Shown: positions 1 to 11,281 of the stretch, piece by piece
Position numbering within the stretch: position 1 is the first letter of the stretch
Layout: every line of letters starts with the position of its first letter
From: Hyphochytrium catenoides
Taxonomy: Eukaryota; Sar; Hyphochytriomycetes; Hyphochytriales; Hyphochytriaceae
Length of the DNA: 26,752 nt
Reading direction: 5' to 3'
Assembly: GCA_900088475.1 (NCBI GenBank)
Contig: FLMG01000369.1
Span: 66,918 to 93,669, forward strand
Program-made: the position numbers and the translations under genes
The notes under the pieces: model-generated
Databases searched by the model: none
The model's input: only the letters and a program-made list of their open reading frames with translations
What the model was told of the DNA's origin: nothing

Positions 1-4
1 CCCC

Positions 5-5
<1 letters not shown>

Positions 6-47
<42 letters not shown>
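6..47. repeat. CT dinucleotide microsatellite
   Basis: Almost uninterrupted CT repeat with one TTT interruption, about 300 bases upstream of the LanC-like start codon. It lies in the promoter or 5' leader of that gene. Similar CT/GA tracts recur at 1261-1283 and 11937-12120. Confidence 0.9.
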
Positions 48-347
48 CTGCTCACTTAGGAGCCGTTAGCAACTCTCTTTGAGAAACTTCAACTGTTCTT
101 TTGTCGTCTGACCTCCTCGCTCACCTGACAACTGAAGCCAAAGATCACGCTCATGAGCGTCCTTTGGCAGTCTCCGCGCTCCTCTGCCGCCCGCCTTCCC
201 GCGGCCCTGGAACCTCTGCACTCTATCCAGACTGCAGGTCGTTGAGGTTCCTTTCCTCCCTGCCTCCCTTGCTCACCGCTCAGTGAAAGAATTCTTCGCA
301 TAGCCGCCAACAAGTGGCCAGCCCTCTCCAACTCGGTACGGCGCTGC

Positions 348-2402
348 ATGCCTATCGCCAGTACAAGGATGAGTCGAGGAGGAGCTACGAGCAGATACTT
401 TGCCAATCCATTCAAGGGCGGAGGAGCACCGCTTCCTAACCTGAAAGAGGACCAACGGCTAAGAGATGAGCTCAAGCACTACGTATGGCATCGCACAGAC
501 ACGGTCCTAAGTTCCCTGTACGGCTCGGACCCACAGAAGACAGGAAAGGAGAAAAGGCGTAAAACTGCCGCGGGAGAAATATTCTCTCGACCGTCTTCAT
601 CCTCTCCCTTTGCAGAGGAAAAGCTTCAGCACCACGGGCTTAACGACTCGGCAGATCTATCCCTCTACACTGGCGTTGGCGGAGTTGTCATAACCTTCGT
701 CAAGCTAGCCCTAAGCCCCACGATGGACATCCTTCGCGAGCCCACAGCACAATCTCGTGCTATTGTCAACCTCTTACGTGGCTACATCGCGAAGACGGTG
801 CTCCATTCGAAAGCAGACCAGCGAGATACCCATCCAGAGAATTCGGAGCAGAGTTGGGAGATAAGCCGTCTACTCAGGAAAGGACTCAAGCAGCGTCACG
901 CAGCTTCCTTTCTCTGTGGAGCCACTGGAGTCGCGGCTGTTGCGACAATCAGCGCCTACCTGATCCGCCCATCAGAGGTCCATCTTCTCCAGACACTGAT
1001 GAGCGGCATTCTGGCAGGGGCAGAGCGGGCCTGTGATTCAGCGATGACTCCAGCGGACGAGGTCATTTATGGCCGAGCAGGAGTGTTGCTGGGGTAAGTG
1101 AAGAGACAGAGACGAAAGAGTGAAGGGTAACTTTACCGCTAAAAGTGATGAATAAGGGGAGATAAGTCGGACAGGGAAAGCGCCAGAAAGAAATAGGACG
1201 AGTTAGGAAAGAGAGAGAGACTGTATAAGAGACAAAGAAAGAGAGACAGAGAAAGACAAAGAGAGAGAGAGAGAGAGAGAGAGCAGCTCCGAGTGGCAAC
1301 CTAGACGAGAAAGAACCGTCTGCTTGTTCAGTTAGCCAACCGAGAGTGTCAAGCATGAGAGAGAGCGTGTCATCGTGAGAAAAGGAGAGGCACGGGTGAC
1401 GCAGACTTTGTATGGGAAAGAATGTGAATCTCCTGACCAAACTTCTGCCCCAACAGGTTAATGTGGTTAGAGCACTGCCTCGAGGACATTCAGGACTTCC
1501 ATTTGGCTCCCAATGCTCCTCGATGGTTCAGAGACGACCCCAGCTCTTCTTCGTCCTCAGGATTAACTCCTGTAGACCTTCTCACTGACCGTCTGAGGGC
1601 TGTAAGGAGGTCGCTGGTGGCAGCCATTATAGCTTCAGGCAGACATGGGGCACAGCTGAGACAGCTTGCTGGAAGCGGTCTGCGGTATGAATGGCACGAG
1701 AAAGAATATTTGGGTGCTGCTCATGGCTATGCGGGCATTCTGTATGCGCTTCTTGCGCATTGGCAAATGCTCTCCGGCGACAAAGAAGCTCAGACGGATG
1801 TGCTGTCCACAGTGGAGTGGCTCATGCAGTACAAATTGAGCAATGGGAACTTTGCTTCTTCTCTGCCTCTAGCCTCGGACAATGAGGAAAGACTGGGCAG
1901 GCTTGTGCAGTGGTGCCACGGCGCTCCGGGTTTCACGTACCTACTGACAGAAGCATCCAGACAGCTTCCTAGCGCAGCAGGTCAGGAAAAGACTAAAGAG
2001 TACGTGGAGCTGGCAGAATGGAGCGGAACACTTGCTATCTGGAAAGGAGGATTGCTGCGGAAGGGTCCAGGAGTGTGCCATGGGACACCAGGGAACGGAT
2101 ACTCGTTCTTGAAGCTCCTCAAGATCACAGGAAAGGAGGAGTACTATCGCTATGCCTCAAGCTTTGCTTATTGGCTGCTCTCAGAGGAGGCGAAAGAGCT
2201 GGAAACGTATCCTGACGAGCCATTCTCTCTCTTTGAAGGCATGTGCGGGGCAATGGCCTATGTTTCGGATGTTCTCGATTGCTTGCCTGCTCTACCTTCT
2301 GAGAAAGTGCTGCACTTTGAAGAAGACACGGGCAAGAACAGAGGTGGAGCACAAATAGAGCTTCCGAGGAGGACGATGGGCTTTCCGCTATTCGAGGTGT
2401 AA
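348..2402 (+). CDS. LanC-like protein (LANCL family), two exons
   Basis: Exons 348-1093 and 1457-2402 give 563 residues. The intron 1094-1456 starts GTAAGT and ends CCAACAG; both junctions are phase 2 and join YGRAGVLLG directly to LMWLEH, as in the continuous LANCL helix. The family forms an alpha/alpha toroid with zinc at the active site; animal members bind glutathione and can add it to dehydroamino acids. The zinc ligands are visible: Cys402 in WCHGAPG, and Cys456-His457 in VCHGTPG. Other family signatures are FLCGATG, AAHGYAGILYALL, SLFEGMCG and the C-terminal FPLFEV, which matches the FPAFEL ending of animal LANCL1 and supports the stop. At 563 residues it is longer than animal LANCLs (about 400), with a basic, Ser-rich insertion near residues 60-95 and longer loops. 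Met8 (369) is an alternative start. No lanthipeptide precursor or dehydratase lies nearby, so a housekeeping role is likelier than lantibiotic synthesis. Confidence 0.93.
1261..1283. repeat. GA dinucleotide microsatellite inside the LanC-like intron
   Basis: Pure GA run within intron 1094-1456, embedded in a wider purine-rich stretch (about 1100-1290). It makes most of the intron's sense strand purine-rich, although the last 30 bases before the acceptor are pyrimidine-biased as expected. Confidence 0.85.
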
Positions 2403-2764
2403 GTATCTACTGTCCGTTAGGGTTCTTTTCGTCGTCCACCTGATACGAGACGCTCTCAGCCACCACGTACACCGGATAGAGTCGATAGCTGATGTGGCCT
2501 TCAGTCGTTGAGCGCGTAGTCCGTCCGAGTGAGCGATGGGTAGCGGGGCCATGCTTTGCTTCATCATGGGCGATCCCTTCTGCTATCATAGTGGCAGTCT
2601 TCCTTGAGACGAGACGGCTATTCTTCTGCGTATCGTCCTCTTCCTCTATTTTGATAATAGCTCTTTGCCCGCACCTCCCTTCTTCCGCTCTCACTGTACG
2701 GTTCAGGCTACCTTCCTCTTTTGGTGTTGCCATCATTCATACGCATGTCCAACGCTACGAGAGC

Positions 2765-2770
2765 AATAAA
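2765..2770 (+). terminator. Putative poly(A) signal AATAAA for the LanC-like gene
   Basis: Canonical AATAAA hexamer on the + strand, 363 bases beyond the LanC-like stop. The assignment rests only on the hexamer and its position. Confidence 0.45.
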
Positions 2771-2777
2771 TCAATGT

Positions 2778-2783
2778 TTTATT
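2778..2783 (-). terminator. Putative poly(A) signal AATAAA for the dual-core kinase gene
   Basis: TTTATT on the + strand reads AATAAA on the minus strand, 224 bases beyond the kinase stop. It is 7 bases from the + strand hexamer, so mature 3' ends of the two convergent genes would overlap. Confidence 0.45.
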
Positions 2784-3006
2784 AGTCCTCATCAAAGGGG
2801 TCCTAAGGGCCTGTATCCTACTTGTCTGTACCCGCACAGAAAACAGCGCTAAGCGCCTCTCCTTTCTCGTCACCTACAGAGCACTTCTGAGGAGTGATGA
2901 GGAAGGACCGTATGGGCAGGGGCAGAAAATGTCAGACACCAGACTAAAGGGCAAAATAGAAAAAAAGATTGTCACGAACGCGGCCAACCGCCTGAGTACT
3001 AGCCAT

Positions 3007-6000
3007 CTAGACCGTCAGTCCTTTTCTTTGAGTTGACGAGTTAGAGAGCCAGAGCCCAGTTTTTGCCGCCAGAATGTCAATATTGACGGGCTTCGAAATG
3101 TAGTCGTTCATTCCTGCAGCCAGACAGCCCTCTCTGCTCCCTAGCACGGCTTCTGCTGTCATCGCAATGACTGGAACCATTCTCAACCAATCTCTAGATA
3201 GCTTATCACAGTCAGGAAGATTGCCAGTCCCTCTTATAAGTCGAGTGACTGTGTAGCCATCCATGTAGGGCATGTGGCAATCCATGAGAACTAGATCAAA
3301 CTCCAGGCTGCGCTTGCAGAGGATCTCTAGCGCTTCCTTCCCGTTATTTGCCAAGGTGACCAAACAGCCAAGCTTCTTGAGCATAAACATCGCCACTTTT
3401 TGATTTACGGGGTTATCTTCTGCCAACAGCAGCCGTGGATGGTGGTCGAACGACGAGATAAGAGATCTGCTTGCGGCTGTCCTGTGCTGGACTGCGGGCT
3501 TGTCGAGGACGGCAGTAAACCAGAATTTTGAGCCGCTTCCTTCCTTGCTCGTGGCGCCAATAGAGCCGTCCATCATCTCTACAAGGCGCTTACAAATAGA
3601 CAGCCCCAGTCCACTGCCCCCAAACTGCCTAGTCGTAGATTTGTCTGCTTGCATAAAGGGCTGGAAGAGGTTGGACATGGCTTGTGCAGCGATGCCAATC
3701 CCCGTATCTTGCACCTCAAAGCGCAGCCTGGCCTTGGATTCACAGCGAAGCCCTGATGGCGTATTAACAGGGTGCTTTTCTACCTTGATAGTCACACTGC
3801 CCCACGGGGTAAACTTCACAGCGTTGCTCACTAGATTATTTAGCACTTGACGTAGCCTCACAGGGTCACCTCGAAGTATCTCTGGTACGTCTGGAGCGAG
3901 TTCAATGGACAGAGTCAGTCCTTTCTGCCGCGCAGCCACGTAGAAGGTTTTCCGTACGGACTCGACCAGTTTTCGCACATCCAGATCAACAAGCTCAAAG
4001 TCTAACTTGTTTGCTTCAATCTTAGAGAAGTCCAATATGTCATTGATAAGGACCAGCATGGTCTGGGCAGAAGACTGGATGATCTCGACATATTCTCTCT
4101 GGGGCGGTGACAACTCCGTGTCTAGCAGGATAGACAGGATGCCTATGATGCCATTGAGCGGAGTCCGAATATCATGACTCATATTCGCTAGAAAGCTAGA
4201 CTTGAGCCGTGAAGCTTCCAAAGCAATCTCCGCGCTCTTCACTGCCTCTCTGCGCATCCTGGAGAGGTTGAGGTGAATCCTAATCCTTGCAATGAGTTCT
4301 TTCGAGTAGAAAGGCTTGACTAAATAATCATCCGCGCCACACGAGAGACCTTCTACTCTTGCTTCTTGCCCAGCTTGTGCCGACATAAGAATCACTGGAA
4401 TATCCTTCGTGTCGGCCTGCCCTCTCAGGCGCTCCATCAGCTGGAAGCCGTCCATCTTGGGCATCATGATGTCTGAGAGGATGAGATCTGGTCTGCGGTG
4501 CTTCAAAGTGTCTAAGGCCTCCAGCCCATCACAAGCAACATCTGCTTCCCAGAAGGATCGGACAAGGCGAGCGATGTAGGTTCTCATATCCTTATTATCG
4601 TCAACGATAAGAATCAAGGGCTTCTTGGGCTTCAGTGGTCTGCATTAGAAGGCAACAAATAGAGGGGAGGCAACGAAGCGAGAGAACATGCCGAAGGTCA
4701 GTGTCTTTTAGGAGAAAGAGACGCAGAGACAAGGAAGAGACATCGAGACAACAAGGAAGAGAGAAAGACTCAGAAATAAAGATACACTCTATGGTCCTAT
4801 CGCCTCTATTATTCCCAGATGTCTATCTTCTTTCTTCCTAGTCGCCTTTTTTCTTCAATGTGAGACTTACCCCTTTGTTGCTCTGTTGCCAGTCGCCGTG
4901 ATAGAAGGGACTGTCTTGCTATCGCCTGGTGGCGAGCTCTCTTCTTCATCCCCTTCTTCTTCCTCCTCCTGCCATTTGGATGCCTCATATAGATAAGCCC
5001 GGACATCAGCTGATTGCCCTGGATAAGAGTTCGCATCTCCATTACAAGCCACAGAAAGAGAGGGAATAGAAGACGGAAAGGGAGGTGATGGCAGCGACAC
5101 AAAGGAACCATGAGAAGCTAAAGATGTGAAGGTAGTAGACGAGTCTGAAGCGACAGATGAGTTATTAGAGATGTGAGAGCTGCTCCCGTTCTCCGCTGCC
5201 GAGGTAGCAGAAGGTGATGGGTCTTCTTCTGTTCTTTTCTTTTGGGACCCCAATTGTCCTTCCCCGCTGCTTGTGCTGCCTGGAGCTCTCCGAGGAATGC
5301 TAACAGTGAAAGTTGAGCCCACGCCTTCCATGCTCTCAACAGAAATTGTTCCTCCGTGCAGCTTGACGAGCTCCTTGGTAAGAGAGAGCCCTATACCAGA
5401 GCCTTCATGGCTTCTTCCTCCACTTTCTCTTCCTCTTCTCACGCGATGAAATCTCTCAAAAAGGTTCGGAAGTTCTTCTGCGGGGATGCCAATGCCGCTA
5501 TCCTGTACGGAAAGCTGGACCATGTCCCCGGCCATGTCCAGGGTAAGAGAGACAAAGCCGGAGAGAGTGAACTTCAGCGCGTTTGAGAGCAAATTCATGA
5601 CAATCTTCTCCCACATCCCAGCGTCGACCTCGGCCACACAGCGCTCTTGACACGCCACGCGAAGCTCCAACTTGGCAGTATGAACAGCGGAGGAGAAAGC
5701 TGCTGCGAGGTTTGTCGTGAGATCCGACAGGTCGATCTCCATATAATGAACCTTCATCTTCCCCGCCTCCAGCTTCGAGAAGTCGAGAAGAGCGTTGACC
5801 AGTTTCAGCAAACGTAAAGAGTTTCCATACGCAGTCTTGATCACCTCCCTTGCACCTTCGTCAAGGCCACCCTCTCTTCCCAGCAGCTCTTCTAGAGGAC
5901 CCAGCATGAGAGTAAGGGGCGTGCGGAACTCATGACTGACGTTAGAAAAGAACTCGCTTTTGAGACTATCAATCTCTTGCTGTCTTTGGTTGATGTCTCT

Positions 6001-6612
6001 CAGCTGCTGCTCTCGGAGAAGCAACTCCTCATTCTGCCTTTGCAGTTCACTATTGGTCTCCATCGCTTCTCTGGCCTTCCGCATGTACAACCCTACGGCG
6101 CTGCGTTCAGCTTCATTCCCAACCTTTTGCAGGCGCACCAGCTCTGTCACGTCTTCAACTCTATGGATAATGTATCGCAGCTGGCCGGTCTGTTTATCAA
6201 ACACAGGCGAGTTGACAGGGCTCCAGAAGGTCTCTTCATAGGTCTGCCCTGTCCCTCCATCTGCCGGACGAGGAAGAAAGTAGCTCTGGATCTCCATAGG
6301 ATCAGAGAACCTTGATTGCTCCACTCGCTTAAGAGACGCCCGAAGATTCGCGTGTAAGCGACCCACAGCGTCATCCTCTTCCGATAGAAGCGTTGGAGAC
6401 GCCCCACCTAGGTTGCCATCAAATGCTTCGTAGACGCTTCTCCCTATCAGGTCTTCTCTCTTGGCTCCCGTGGCTGCAAGATACCCATCTGTCACGGCTA
6501 AGACCGTCCTTTCTTCACTGGGGGAGAGAACGAGAAAGAGGCCTGGAGACGCCTCAAAGATAGACTGGAAATCCACAGACTCTTCTCTTCTAAACCTTCG
6601 GATTGAGCCCAT
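3007..6612 (-). CDS. Hybrid histidine kinase with two kinase cores and two receivers, two exons
   Basis: Exons 6612-4871 and 4639-3007 give about 1124 residues. The intron 4870-4640 starts GTAAGT and ends TAATGCAG; phase 2 is kept (GG + A = Gly581). An in-frame TGA lies 21 bases upstream of the ATG. Order: PAS (about 12-150, ending near [12 protein letters not shown]); coiled coil (about 155-220); HisKA with His227 in SHEFRTPL; HATPase with N-box [16 protein letters not shown] and GSGIGLSL; Ser/Thr/Glu-rich linker (about 440-585); receiver 1 with Asp637 in LSDIMMP; a second HisKA with His736 in SHDIRTPL; a second HATPase with [17 protein letters not shown] and GGSGLGLS; receiver 2 with Asp1034 in LMDCHMP and the conserved Lys in SKP. 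No membrane segment is visible, so a soluble PAS-input phosphorelay sensor is inferred, feeding an HPt protein encoded elsewhere. All phospho-acceptor residues are present; the ligand is unknown. Confidence 0.93.
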
Positions 6613-9600
6613 AGATCCCGCCCGAACTCAATGTGTGGGACGTTGCTTAGAATGGGAGAAAGAGAGAGAGTCACCAGCGAAGTTGTCGAAAACTGGGATG
6701 GAAAAGACCGAACAGAGCGACTCTTTCCAAGAATTAAGATCGCTCCCGGTCGAAGAGGAGGACAGAAAGGAAGAAGAGAAGACGCTAAGACGCTTCTTCA
6801 TCCATTATCCCTCTTCTGTCCCTGCTGCTACTAGATGATGATAACAAGTGCAGTTAGTCTTCAGCAGGTGACGCAAAGAGAAGAGTAGAAAGGCTTCTAA
6901 GAGCAGGGATTGGGCTTGATCAGTCCTTCCAGAAATGTAGAGATACTAAAGAGACTTCTTAGCTGTGCACTTTGACGCCCGACACCGATAGTAAACCTCT
7001 TGCAGATATACAGCGTCTGCAATGCTGAGAAAGGCAAGAGGGACAGACAGGCCAGATGCCGATAAATGATAGATGGCAGCGACGGAGAAAAAAGTGGTCC
7101 GTGGGTGCCGCAAAGTGTCGAAGATGAGTCTGTGGCCGCGCGCCCAAAGAGGTCGATCGTCAGCAGGAAAGTGCGGCGCTCTCTCCTACTCGCAGCTTCG
7201 CTCTGTCTCTTTCCCTATTCCTGTCGGCCTGCCCTCCGTTCCTTGCTCCTTCTCTCTTTCTCTTACTTAGGTATGTCACTGTGTCTCTCGACCTCTTGAT
7301 TTATCCAGTGCAAAGAAAACCGTCGTGCCGCGTTTCCCGGCTGACTGTGATCTCTCTCCAGAAGGACTCACAGCCAGAAGGAGAAGAAAGCGAAGATTGA
7401 GAGCACTTGCCGCTGTGCATGGCAGTCCACAGCCCCCAGTATTTGGCCATTAACTATGTGCCAAGGTTCTCTTTCTCTCCCTCAAGACCTTCGCCCTTCC
7501 ATTGTTGTTTCTGGCTAGGGGGTGTCTATCTCTCGTCCTCTCTGGCTTGTCCCCCAGCCTGGGGAAAAACGGGACAGAGCTGTATCTCACTTCCCTTCTG
7601 TCATGACCTAGTGCCCATGAAGGGGATTTGCCAGTGTCCCACCCTTCATCTCTCTTCCTGATTCACTCTCTCACTATGCGCTTTTTTTCTTGGTTTCCAC
7701 CTACTTACTGCCTTGAGAAGAGAGGGTTAGAGGCAATTGTCCTTTGATCCTAGGGAGAGCCATCTCCCACGTCCAGAGGGCTGACCATTTGAGGGGACTT
7801 GTGCTCGTCACCCTTCATCCTCTTCACATCCACATCCTCTTCTCTTCCTTCTTTCTAATGAGCCCCTTGACTCCTGAATAGTTCTCCTTCAAACAGAGGC
7901 AAAAGAATGGCAGCAGAGAGACGAAGACGATGGGAAGGGAACAAGGGTGCAGCATCCAGATCCATGCCTGAACCAGTCCTTGGTCAAGGAAACGGAGGAA
8001 GAAAAAATTCCTGTCAACGTGGTGCAAGGTGAGCAAGCTCGCCTCAGACTTTGTACGGCCTTCTACCGTTATCCAATGGCGCCTGCTCTGGACCTTCGAC
8101 CAACCTCTTTCTCTCTCCTGCTAAATAACCTCAGGCACTACCTTCCTTCTACCTTCTTGGCCCTTCACTCTTTATTAGATCCTTGCTGTTGTTCTCCAAA
8201 GAGCTCATAACTACTTCCACTGTTCTTGGGGTTGTCCAAGTCTCTGTCACTGTCTCTTTCTCGCTGGCCTCTTTCTACCGCAAATAACGTTAGCCTTCTC
8301 TCCATTCAATTGTCTGTCTCGTGGCTCTGTCTCTTCTTGCTAACTGCTGCGTGCGGAGCCGGATGATGGACGCTATGTCCGCCCAGTCCACCACCTTTGC
8401 ATGGGCGACTATCCTAAGACAGCTTCCAATAAGGATGAGCCATCACATATTATAGAAAACCTAGCGATAGCAAAGGTCAGGCCTAGATTGAATTATTAGG
8501 GAAATTACATAGTGAGCTTGGGTAGGAAACTGTAATTGCGGCAATATAAGGATAATACTGTGTCACAAAGGCCTTTCGAGGGGAGGAAAGGACTGCTGCG
8601 CGTTGTACTGGAAGAGGTGGCCCCTGTCCTCCCTGTGCCTTTCTTTGGACAGTGCAAAAGCGCGTTATTAGGCGCCGGTCGGACCCAACCTGCTGACAGT
8701 CTCCACTTGTCTCTCACCATGTCCTTCTCTCTCACACCTAAGTCTTTGGTTATCCTCCAGCTTTTAATATAGTAGCGTTCTCGCTCTGTCTGTCTCAATG
8801 GCCGTATGGGGTTATCAGAAACTGGCCCTCGGCCTCTTGAAGAAGGCAAGCCACAAGCCATGACAGAGCTGGAGATAGACAGAGATAGAGCTTCTCTACA
8901 GCTGTACCTGTACCAGTTCTATGGGAAAAGACATCAGGCTGGGTTTGACAAGCCACCAAGAAGTTTGGAAGAAGATATTGTGCAGTGAGCGAGAGAACTG
9001 GCACGTGTTGGAAGAAAGAACACAAGTGTCGTCGTTCAGGAGAGAGAGAGGCAGAAACACTTCTGGACTCAAAGACGCCTTGAATCCAGCATAAAGATCT
9101 CAAGAAAGTCTATCCAGCGAGGTCAGAGGCGCGGAATGATGGATGACAGACAAACGGAGATGACCAAGTTGCGGGCGTCGGTCTCCTCTCTCCTTCTACT
9201 CCTTCGCTTTTATAATGGGATAAGGGCTGCGGAGGAGGGCTAGTACTCACTTCTCAGGAAGAGGACGTGAGAGATGACGGTCGCAAGGTGGCCGACATAC
9301 CGACTGACAAAGCAATTTCTGTCTCTTACTTGAAGTTAAGTCCTTTTCCTTTCTCTTCTTCTTCTTACCCCTTCCATCATCCTGCCCTTCGGCTTTGGCT
9401 TGCTGTCGCCACCATGCTCTCAGCGTAAAGCATTCTACTACTACTGCCTGCTGACGGCACCAATCCTACGCTGCTGGCCCTGCTCTTCTGGAAGCCAGCA
9501 GTTTACTACGATAAGAGCCATCATCGTCAGCTTTCTTCTGCACCATCATCCGTCTTCTTCTCTCTTACGGCTAGCTCCTCCCCTTATCGCGATATCTTGG

Positions 9601-11200
9601 CTTTCTCTTTGACCCTATGCTTTCTCTTCGATATCATCACTGCGGGTACCACCGTGCGTAGCTCTTTATAATCTTGGATAGAAGTATTACTTGGGCCTCA
9701 AGATTGTCTTCTGCCCTTGATTGGGTCTGTCCCTGTTTCTAACGGACAAGGAGACAAGACGGTTCGCCTCTTTTGACAGTGAGGAGCATCGTTTGCCTAG
9801 TGTGTTAGTTAGCATGTTTCAGCATGACTGCAGCGACGATTTTAGAGGGAGGAGTGGTTGCAATTTCTGCCCTCCTGTTCCGTCTCCTCCGCCGTTCTGC
9901 CGCCCAAGGAGGGGCAGCTGATAATGAGCGTCCAGAGTATAACAGGGATACAAGTTGGCCGCCAAGAACAGATAGTGCGAAGGCTCTGGTCTCGAAACAC
10001 CTCTATATACCATCATCCCGATGGTAGAACTATTATTTATGCCCGACTTGATCGTCCTCGTCTTGTTGGGCACTCCCGTTACGAGATGGCCGCTATTTGC
10101 TAAAGCTCTTTCGAGACTATGTTTCCCCATCAAGTGGGAGAGCATCAGGAACTTAATATTGACTTTGGGCATGTGGACGAGTGCCTAAGTGGACTAAGGG
10201 CAGCAGCCTCTTTGGTTCCATCTTTCTATGGCTTGCTTTGTCTGATTGAGAAACCAGTGACAATAGACTAGGCACATGCCGTATTTCTTCTAATGAGGCG
10301 ATCGATCGTCAACACTAGAATTATCTAATTATGATCCTCTACTTCCTCCTGTCCCTGGGTGGACAAGGAAGCTTTCCCTTCTCCTCCCACACTCATCTCT
10401 GAGAAACCTTGCAATTCTCTTCCTTCCTCGTCTGCGATCGCCGTCATACGTTGGTGAAGCGACGTACATACAGTTCCCTCTGGGCTCCTTTCCACTTACT
10501 AGTTATTGTGCCGGCTCTGTTAGCGAAAGGGAGGGCTATGGAAACACCCTCCAACTCTTCTGGTCCTATTATGCATCCAGCTATAGATACAGAGAGCTGG
10601 AAAAGAGTATGTAAAGGAGAAAATTGGTAGTAATGGAATCCCCTCTTGTCTTTCAAGCAGCAGCAGAAAACCAGAGATAATGTAGAAGTGTCTGTAACAT
10701 CAATGGGAAGGCCAGCATGATAGAACGCCTGTGTGGCTTAATAGTGGACTAGAAGATAAAGGTACAAGAGAACTAAGCTGTAGTAGGTACCATAGGCTTT
10801 GCAATAGTGCATGCGTCTTTCCCGCCCTTCGGTTATCTGACAGCAGCAGCCATCTGGAAAGCGAACGCCATTGAACACCAGCAATATGGAATCGGAAAGA
10901 GGGCAGAAGACAAGCATTGAAGCTCTGGAGGACGACGACGTGGTGCCGCTCGTGGTCCAAGGAAAGACGTATCGCGATCATCACTAAGGGCAGCTCCGGA
11001 TGATGGGAAGCTTGAAGAAGGCGAAGACGGCTAGAAGAAGACGAAGAGGGCTAGAAGAAAAGCGCGATTGCTGAACCAATAAGCGACGAGGGACTATGCC
11101 GCTGGGGGCGGTTAGCAGGTGGAATGATGGGGTTGACGGCATTGTCCATCATTCAAACTATGATGCAGCCGCCGTATACACCTTTTTGCTGGTTAATAAA
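6613..11200 (+). other. Long region without long ORFs; candidate intron-rich gene (unresolved)
   Basis: No ORF here resembles a known family on either strand. On the + strand several short open stretches are flanked by good acceptors (pyrimidine tract plus CAG or TAG) and GT donors: 7897-8028 (donor GTGAGC), 8359-8475 (donor GTCAGG), 8571-8616, 8819-8984 (donor GTGAGC), 9258-9334 (donor GTTAAG), 9431-9645 (donor GTACCA), 10524-10606 (donor GTATGT), and a possible last exon 10844-10987 ending in TAA. Phases agree for 8359-8475/8571-8616/8819-8984 and for 9258-9334/9431-9645, but I could not link all pieces. An AATAAA at 11195-11200 would suit a 3' end. Open stretches of this length also arise by chance, so this is a hypothesis. 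The first few hundred bases also hold the promoter of the divergent kinase gene. Confidence 0.3.
11014..11060. repeat. 20-bp tandem repeat, about 2.3 copies
   Basis: Units 11014-11033 and 11034-11053 (gaagaaggcgaagacggcta-like) differ at 2 of 20 positions, and a third partial unit follows to 11060. It lies just downstream of the candidate last exon at 10844-10987 and is purine-rich on the + strand. No coding frame is suggested. Confidence 0.8.
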
Positions 11201-11281
11201 GCAATGCTGGTAGGTGGTGGTGCTGCAACCCTTGCAATTTTATGAACAGGGAAGGTTTAGCAGCGGACGATCATTGGCCCA

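Larger units (their letters stand above)
2403..3006. other. Tail-to-tail intergenic region (LanC-like / kinase)
   Basis: Spacer of 604 bases between two convergent stop codons. Short ORFs on either strand resemble no known protein. It contains closely spaced poly(A)-signal hexamers for both strands near 2765-2783, so the two transcripts probably end in, or overlap across, this spacer. Confidence 0.7.

Noticed and set aside
348-2402. Lanthipeptide biosynthesis locus around the LanC-like gene
   Set aside because: There is no LanB/LanM-type dehydratase, precursor peptide or dedicated exporter nearby, and the C-terminal FPLFEV is that of eukaryotic LANCL proteins.
8819-9240. TGA at 8986-8988 as a selenocysteine codon, because the same frame stays open for about 80 more codons
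   Set aside because: No recognised selenoprotein motif, no visible SECIS-like element, and the open stretch can be chance or reflect an intron boundary (GTGAGC overlaps the TGA).
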